DNA of 64,000 bases from the NCBI GenBank assembly GCA_031460175.1, contig JAVKGW010000004.1:123303-187302 (forward strand). The letters run 5' to 3'. Source of the stretch: Armatimonadota bacterium (GTDB lineage: Bacteria > Sysuimicrobiota > Sysuimicrobiia > Sysuimicrobiales > Sysuimicrobiaceae). The notes beneath the pieces were generated by a model. That model had not been told where the DNA came from and made no database searches. It saw only the letters and a list, made by a program, of their open reading frames with translations. This document shows positions 60,866-64,000 of the stretch, in pieces. Both the position numbers and the translations under genes were made by a program. The number at the start of each line of letters is the position of its first letter. Within the stretch, counting starts at the first letter, position 1.

Positions 60866-62455
60866 TCACTTCCCCGGAAGGACCTCCCAAAGCTCGTCCG
60901 TCAGGTAGACGAGGTCGAAGAGCATGACCCCGGCCGCCTGGGTCCGGGCCACCCGGAGGGCTTCCCGCAGTCGGCCGGGGCTGCCCGTGAAGTGGGGGAG
61001 GTACAGACCGGCCACCACAGGCACCTCTCCCGTCACGAGGGCACGCGCCAGGCCCGCTCCCCCCTCCAGGCTGTAGATGGGGTTTGTGCCCCGGCGCAGG
61101 GCCTCCCGCACGGTGAGGGGCCGGTAGTACAGCCCCACCATGAGGAAGTCCAGGAGCGGCGCGTATCCCGCCCGGACCCACGTCTCGCTCACCCAGGGGT
61201 AAGGCGGCCGCACCTGGGGATGGGCCCAGTTGGCGCCCTCCTCGTAGTACACGGGGTACCAGCCGCCCACGTACGCGCCCACCGCGACCCCGGGCCGAAG
61301 GGCCCGGATCAGACGGGTGGCGGAGAGCACGTAGGTGTAGATGTTCCGGGCCCGGAAGCCGATCCAGGCCCGGTAGAGGGGCCCCGGTTCCCGGGCCACC
61401 CAGTACCCCGCCGGGACGTACCGGTAGACGTCCTCCGGCCACCGGGCCACGGGCCGGCCCAAGAAGGCCTCGAAGGCCCGGCGGCTTCTCTCCGAGAAGT
61501 CCTGGGTGAGGTCCTCGTACCGGGTCCGATCCAGGACCACCCCGTCCACGGGATACCGGGAGAGGAGCTCGTAGAGGACGGCGAGTTCGTAGAGGCGGAC
61601 CTCCGGATGCGCAGGGTTCGTGAAGGCGAAGGGGCTGCGCCTGAAGCCCGGCTCCATCCGCACCCGCACGGGCCCGATCTCCACGGGATCCCCAAGCCGG
61701 AACGCGGCGCGCAGCCACGCCGCGGCCTTCCCGTGCCCCGCGAGCACATACCCGTCCTCCGGGATGGAAGCGGGTCCGGGATCGGGCTCGGTCCGCTCCC
61801 GATCCCGCACCTCCTCCACCCGATCCCTGCGGACCACCACCTCCACCCCGTACCGGGTGGTGGGCACCCGAGAGCCCATGGCCCGGGTGTACAGGATGAG
61901 CTGGTCCGCGTAGCGCGTGGTGTTCGCGCCGTCGAGCTCGTACTCGGACCCGTCCGGTGCCCGGACCGGCCGGGTGGCGACGTAGGCGGTGCCGGCCCAC
62001 TCCTCCCGCTCGAAGGCCGGGCCCGCGCGGTACGCGGAGAGCCCTTCGGAGAAGGTGTTCACCGCCGCGTAAAACCGGATCCCCCGGGCGCGGGCCTCCT
62101 GGAGGAGGGTCCCCAGGAGATCGTACCCTCTCGGGAACCAGCGGGCCGGGGGCGGATAGGCGGGTGGGTTGGTGCGGGGAACCGGGGATTCGTTGAGGAC
62201 GGGCGCGAAGGTGCTGGGGTAGGTGACGTATCCCCACGCGTTCTTCGCCTCGAAGACCACCGCCTCCACGCCCGCGGCCCTCGCCCGGTCCAGGACCCGA
62301 CGCACGCCCTCGACGGTGCTCAGGGCGAGGAGGTTCGCGCCGGGCTCCACCCACAGGGCGAGGCGGGGCACGCGGGCCCGGGAAGCCGGGTGGCCCGGGG
62401 AGGCTGCCAGGGCCACCACGAGGAGCGATGCCGTGAGGAGGGCCCGTCCCCTCAT
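60866..62455 (-). CDS. Secreted putative glycoside hydrolase (GHL10/DUF4015-like)
   Basis: A 529-residue exported protein with a signal sequence (RALLTASLLVVALAASPGHPA). Features typical of GHL10/DUF4015 TIM-barrel hydrolases are GVEAVVFEAKNAWGYVTYPS, RARGIRFYAAVNTFSEG, the asparagine/aspartate loop YPVDGVVLDRTRYEDLTQDF, ALRPGVAVGAYVGGWYP and FLMVGLYY. The putative acidic catalytic residue is in LDRTRYED, by position only. ATG at 62455 overlaps the TauE-type gene stop (ATGA). A role in breaking down extracellular or cell-wall polysaccharide is likely; the substrate is unknown. Confidence 0.75.
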   Translation of the reverse strand: MRGRALLTASLLVVALAASPGHPASRARVPRLALWVEPGANLLALSTVEGVRRVLDRARAAGVEAVVFEAKNAWGYVTYPSTFAPVLNESPVPRTNPPAYPPPARWFPRGYDLLGTLLQEARARGIRFYAAVNTFSEGLSAYRAGPAFEREEWAGTAYVATRPVRAPDGSEYELDGANTTRYADQLILYTRAMGSRVPTTRYGVEVVVRRDRVEEVRDRERTEPDPGPASIPEDGYVLAGHGKAAAWLRAAFRLGDPVEIGPVRVRMEPGFRRSPFAFTNPAHPEVRLYELAVLYELLSRYPVDGVVLDRTRYEDLTQDFSERSRRAFEAFLGRPVARWPEDVYRYVPAGYWVAREPGPLYRAWIGFRARNIYTYVLSATRLIRALRPGVAVGAYVGGWYPVYYEEGANWAHPQVRPPYPWVSETWVRAGYAPLLDFLMVGLYYRPLTVREALRRGTNPIYSLEGGAGLARALVTGEVPVVAGLYLPHFTGSPGRLREALRVARTQAAGVMLFDLVYLTDELWEVLPGK

Positions 62456-63198
62456 CGCAGGAACAGGGCAAAGGCGATGACGAAGGCCACCACCACCACC
62501 ACCCGCTCCACGAAGGCCCGTCCCAGGGCCCGGGCGATGCCCGCGGACGCGTAGCCGCCCGCGATGGCACCCAGGGCCAGCCACACCACGTCCGGCCACA
62601 GCACGGCCCGGGAGAGAAGGAAGTAGGCGGCCGCGACCCCGTTGCCCACCGCGGTGAGGATCCCCTTGATGCCGTTCATCTGGTGGATGTCGTCCAGCCC
62701 CAGGAGTCCCAGGGTGGTGAGGATGAGGATGCCGGTCCCCGCCCCGAAGTAGCCGATGTACAGGCCGATGCCGAACTGCACCGCGAGCGCGACAGGACGG
62801 GCGGCGCGCCGGCCCGGGGGGAACAGCGCGCGAATGCGTCCTCGGGCCGCGAGCAACACCGCGGCGCCCAGGACGAGGAAGGGCACGATGGCGCGGAAGA
62901 TCCGGGTGGGGGTCTGGAGGAGGAGCCACCCGCCGAGAATCCCGCCCAGCAAGGTCGGCCAGATCAACAGCCGGATCCAAGGGCCGCTCCCCTCCATCTC
63001 CCGTCGGAACCCCCAGGCACCCGCGAGGTTGCCGGGCCAGAGGGCCACCGCGTTCGTGGCGTTCGCCAGGATGGGATCCCGGCCCAACCACACCATGGTG
63101 GGAAAGGAGATGAGGGTTCCGCCGCCGGCGATGGCGTTCACCGCGCCCGCGGCCGCGCCCGCGGCGAACAGGATTACCCCTTGTTCCATCGGCCCCAT
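62452..63198 (-). CDS. TauE/SafE-family membrane transporter
   Basis: A 248-residue polytopic protein with about seven or eight helices and two repeated halves. It has GAVNAIAGGGTLISFP in the first helix pair, ANATNAVALWPGNLAG, and IGYFGAGTGILILTTLG in the second repeat, the signature of TauE/SafE permeases that move sulfonates, sulfite or other anions out of or into the cell. I start at ATG 63198, with AGGT upstream; ATG 63189 and GTG 63231 are alternatives. Coupled to the glycosidase gene. Substrate unknown. Confidence 0.85.
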   Translation of the reverse strand: MGPMEQGVILFAAGAAAGAVNAIAGGGTLISFPTMVWLGRDPILANATNAVALWPGNLAGAWGFRREMEGSGPWIRLLIWPTLLGGILGGWLLLQTPTRIFRAIVPFLVLGAAVLLAARGRIRALFPPGRRAARPVALAVQFGIGLYIGYFGAGTGILILTTLGLLGLDDIHQMNGIKGILTAVGNGVAAAYFLLSRAVLWPDVVWLALGAIAGGYASAGIARALGRAFVERVVVVVAFVIAFALFLR

Positions 63199-63252
63199 GA
63201 GACGACCTACCGAGGCGGTATTGTCGCACACCCCGCGGGACCGCCACCAGGG

Positions 63253-64000
63253 CTAGTGGCAGAACCCGGATCCGCGATCCGAAAACGCCGCGCCTCCGAC
63301 GGCAAGGAACCGCCAGGAGTAGCCCCCGGGCCGCAGCTCCAGCCGCAGCACCCCGAAGGACCGGTCCGTGGCCGCCTCCCGCGCGCCCAGGGGATCGGGC
63401 CGAAGCCGGTAGAGGCTTCGGCCGCCGGTCCCCACCACGAACTGCCGGATCCCCCGGGGGTCAGCCCGGCCCTGGGGGTCCAGGGGGGCGTAGCGCTGGT
63501 AGTTGTGGTCGTGCCCGGACAGGACCAGCTCCGCCCCCGCGGCATACAGGAGCTCCCACCACGGACGGACCTCCAGGAAGCCCGTGTAGCGCCCCGCGGT
63601 GAAGAGGGGGTGATGCCAGAAGGCGAGGATGCAAGGGGCGGAGGTCGTGGCAAGCATCTCCCGCAACCATCGGTACTGGGGGGATCCTCCCCCGCACCCC
63701 CCGACCGCCCAGCAGTTGGAGTTCAGGGCCAGGAGAAGCCACCGCCCCAACCGGAAGGCGTAATAGCCGCGCTCCGGATCCCCCGCCCGATCTCCGAAGT
63801 AGGCGAAGTACCCCCTCGCCCGCGGGGTCCGGTACTCGTGATTTCCGGGAACCGGACGCGTGATGTCCAGGTATCGTCCCCATGTGCGGTGGTAGGCGGC
63901 CCGGTAGCGTTCCAGGCTCCCATCCGGGTACTGCCCATCGCCCAACATCAGCACCGCGTCCGCACCCTCCAGGAAGGCCGCGGTGTCCGCATCGCGGCAG
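63253..64000 (-). CDS. Metallophosphoesterase (purple-acid-phosphatase-like), 5' end outside window
   Basis: The visible 248 codons give a calcineurin-like phosphoesterase: LMLGDGQYPDG (metal-bridging aspartate), PGNHEYR (Asn-His), LAFWHHPLFTAG, and SGHDHNYQRY (His-x-His). This is the order of acid phosphatase type 7 / alkaline-phosphatase-like enzymes. The frame continues upstream of base 64000, so the first metal-binding Asp segment and any signal peptide are not seen. Contains several cysteines (FCH end, NCWAVGGCGGG), suggesting export and disulfides. The stop is 54 bases before the TauE-type start. Confidence 0.88.
   Translation of the reverse strand, partial: CRDADTAAFLEGADAVLMLGDGQYPDGSLERYRAAYHRTWGRYLDITRPVPGNHEYRTPRARGYFAYFGDRAGDPERGYYAFRLGRWLLLALNSNCWAVGGCGGGSPQYRWLREMLATTSAPCILAFWHHPLFTAGRYTGFLEVRPWWELLYAAGAELVLSGHDHNYQRYAPLDPQGRADPRGIRQFVVGTGGRSLYRLRPDPLGAREAATDRSFGVLRLELRPGGYSWRFLAVGGAAFSDRGSGFCH

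Noticed and set aside
1-64000. tRNA, rRNA, CRISPR array, insertion sequence or prophage
   Set aside because: No repeats with spacers, transposase, integrase or tRNA-like cloverleaf were seen on either strand; nearly all bases are in recognisable genes.

Overview
The window is a gene-dense, very GC-rich (by eye close to 70%) bacterial chromosome segment. Genes lie a few bases apart or overlap, many starts are GTG or TTG, and there are no rRNA or tRNA genes, insertion sequences or CRISPR arrays. The gene set is that of a free-living heterotroph: proline, purine and arginine synthesis, nucleotide-excision repair and an ABC uptake system joined to aromatic-acid catabolism. The arrangement pgpH-ybeY-dgkA-cdd-era and an ArgR-controlled argCJBD operon are typical of Firmicutes-like (Terrabacteria) lineages. 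I cannot place the organism more precisely from sequence alone.

Region 1 (1-13656, minus strand). A branched-chain-amino-acid-type ABC transporter (binding protein, two permeases, and both ATPases fused into one protein) leads into an SDR, a benzoate-CoA-ligase-type enzyme, a luciferase-like flavin oxidoreductase, a two-domain flavoprotein resembling 2-aminobenzoyl-CoA monooxygenase/reductase or salicylyl-CoA 5-hydroxylase, and a Crp/Fnr-family regulator. It reads as uptake, CoA activation and ring attack of an aromatic acid. Downstream are a carotenoid-oxygenase-family enzyme, a solute-binding protein without permeases and the start of a SnoaL-like gene.

Region 2 (13821-19085, plus strand). 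An MFS exporter, proB-proA and purE-purK, with overlapping or abutting gene junctions. Region 3 (19061-25219, minus). uvrC and a large Lhr-type helicase. Region 4 (25265-29305, plus). A four-gene FtsX/FtsX/ATPase/lipocalin cluster like AttEFGH, in which the AttH/CrtC-like domain is fused to an FtsX-like membrane anchor. Region 5 (29292-33184). A Ca2+-type P-ATPase diverges from an LL-diaminopimelate-aminotransferase-like gene.

Region 6 (33156-54709, minus, 21.5 kb without a strand change). argC-J-B-D-G-H-R, then pgpH-ybeY-dgkA-CNNM-cdd-era, a rhodanese gene with an in-frame UGA, uvrB, a VOC-fold gene, uvrA and a Lon-like protease. Region 7 (54835-64000). A peptide-type solute-binding protein diverging from argC, then carAB, a GHL10-type glycosidase, a TauE-type permease and a truncated metallophosphoesterase.

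The most interesting points are: (a) the rhodanese whose UGA falls exactly where a cysteine is expected and is followed by a hairpin fitting the bacterial SECIS layout, so it may be a selenoprotein; (b) paired ARG boxes with the same 20-bp centre spacing at argC and carA, lying over the promoter and start codon, with -10 elements only 6-7 nt from the start codon, which suggests leaderless ArgR-repressed mRNAs; (c) the aromatic-CoA cluster; (d) the LivG-LivF and FtsX-AttH fusions.
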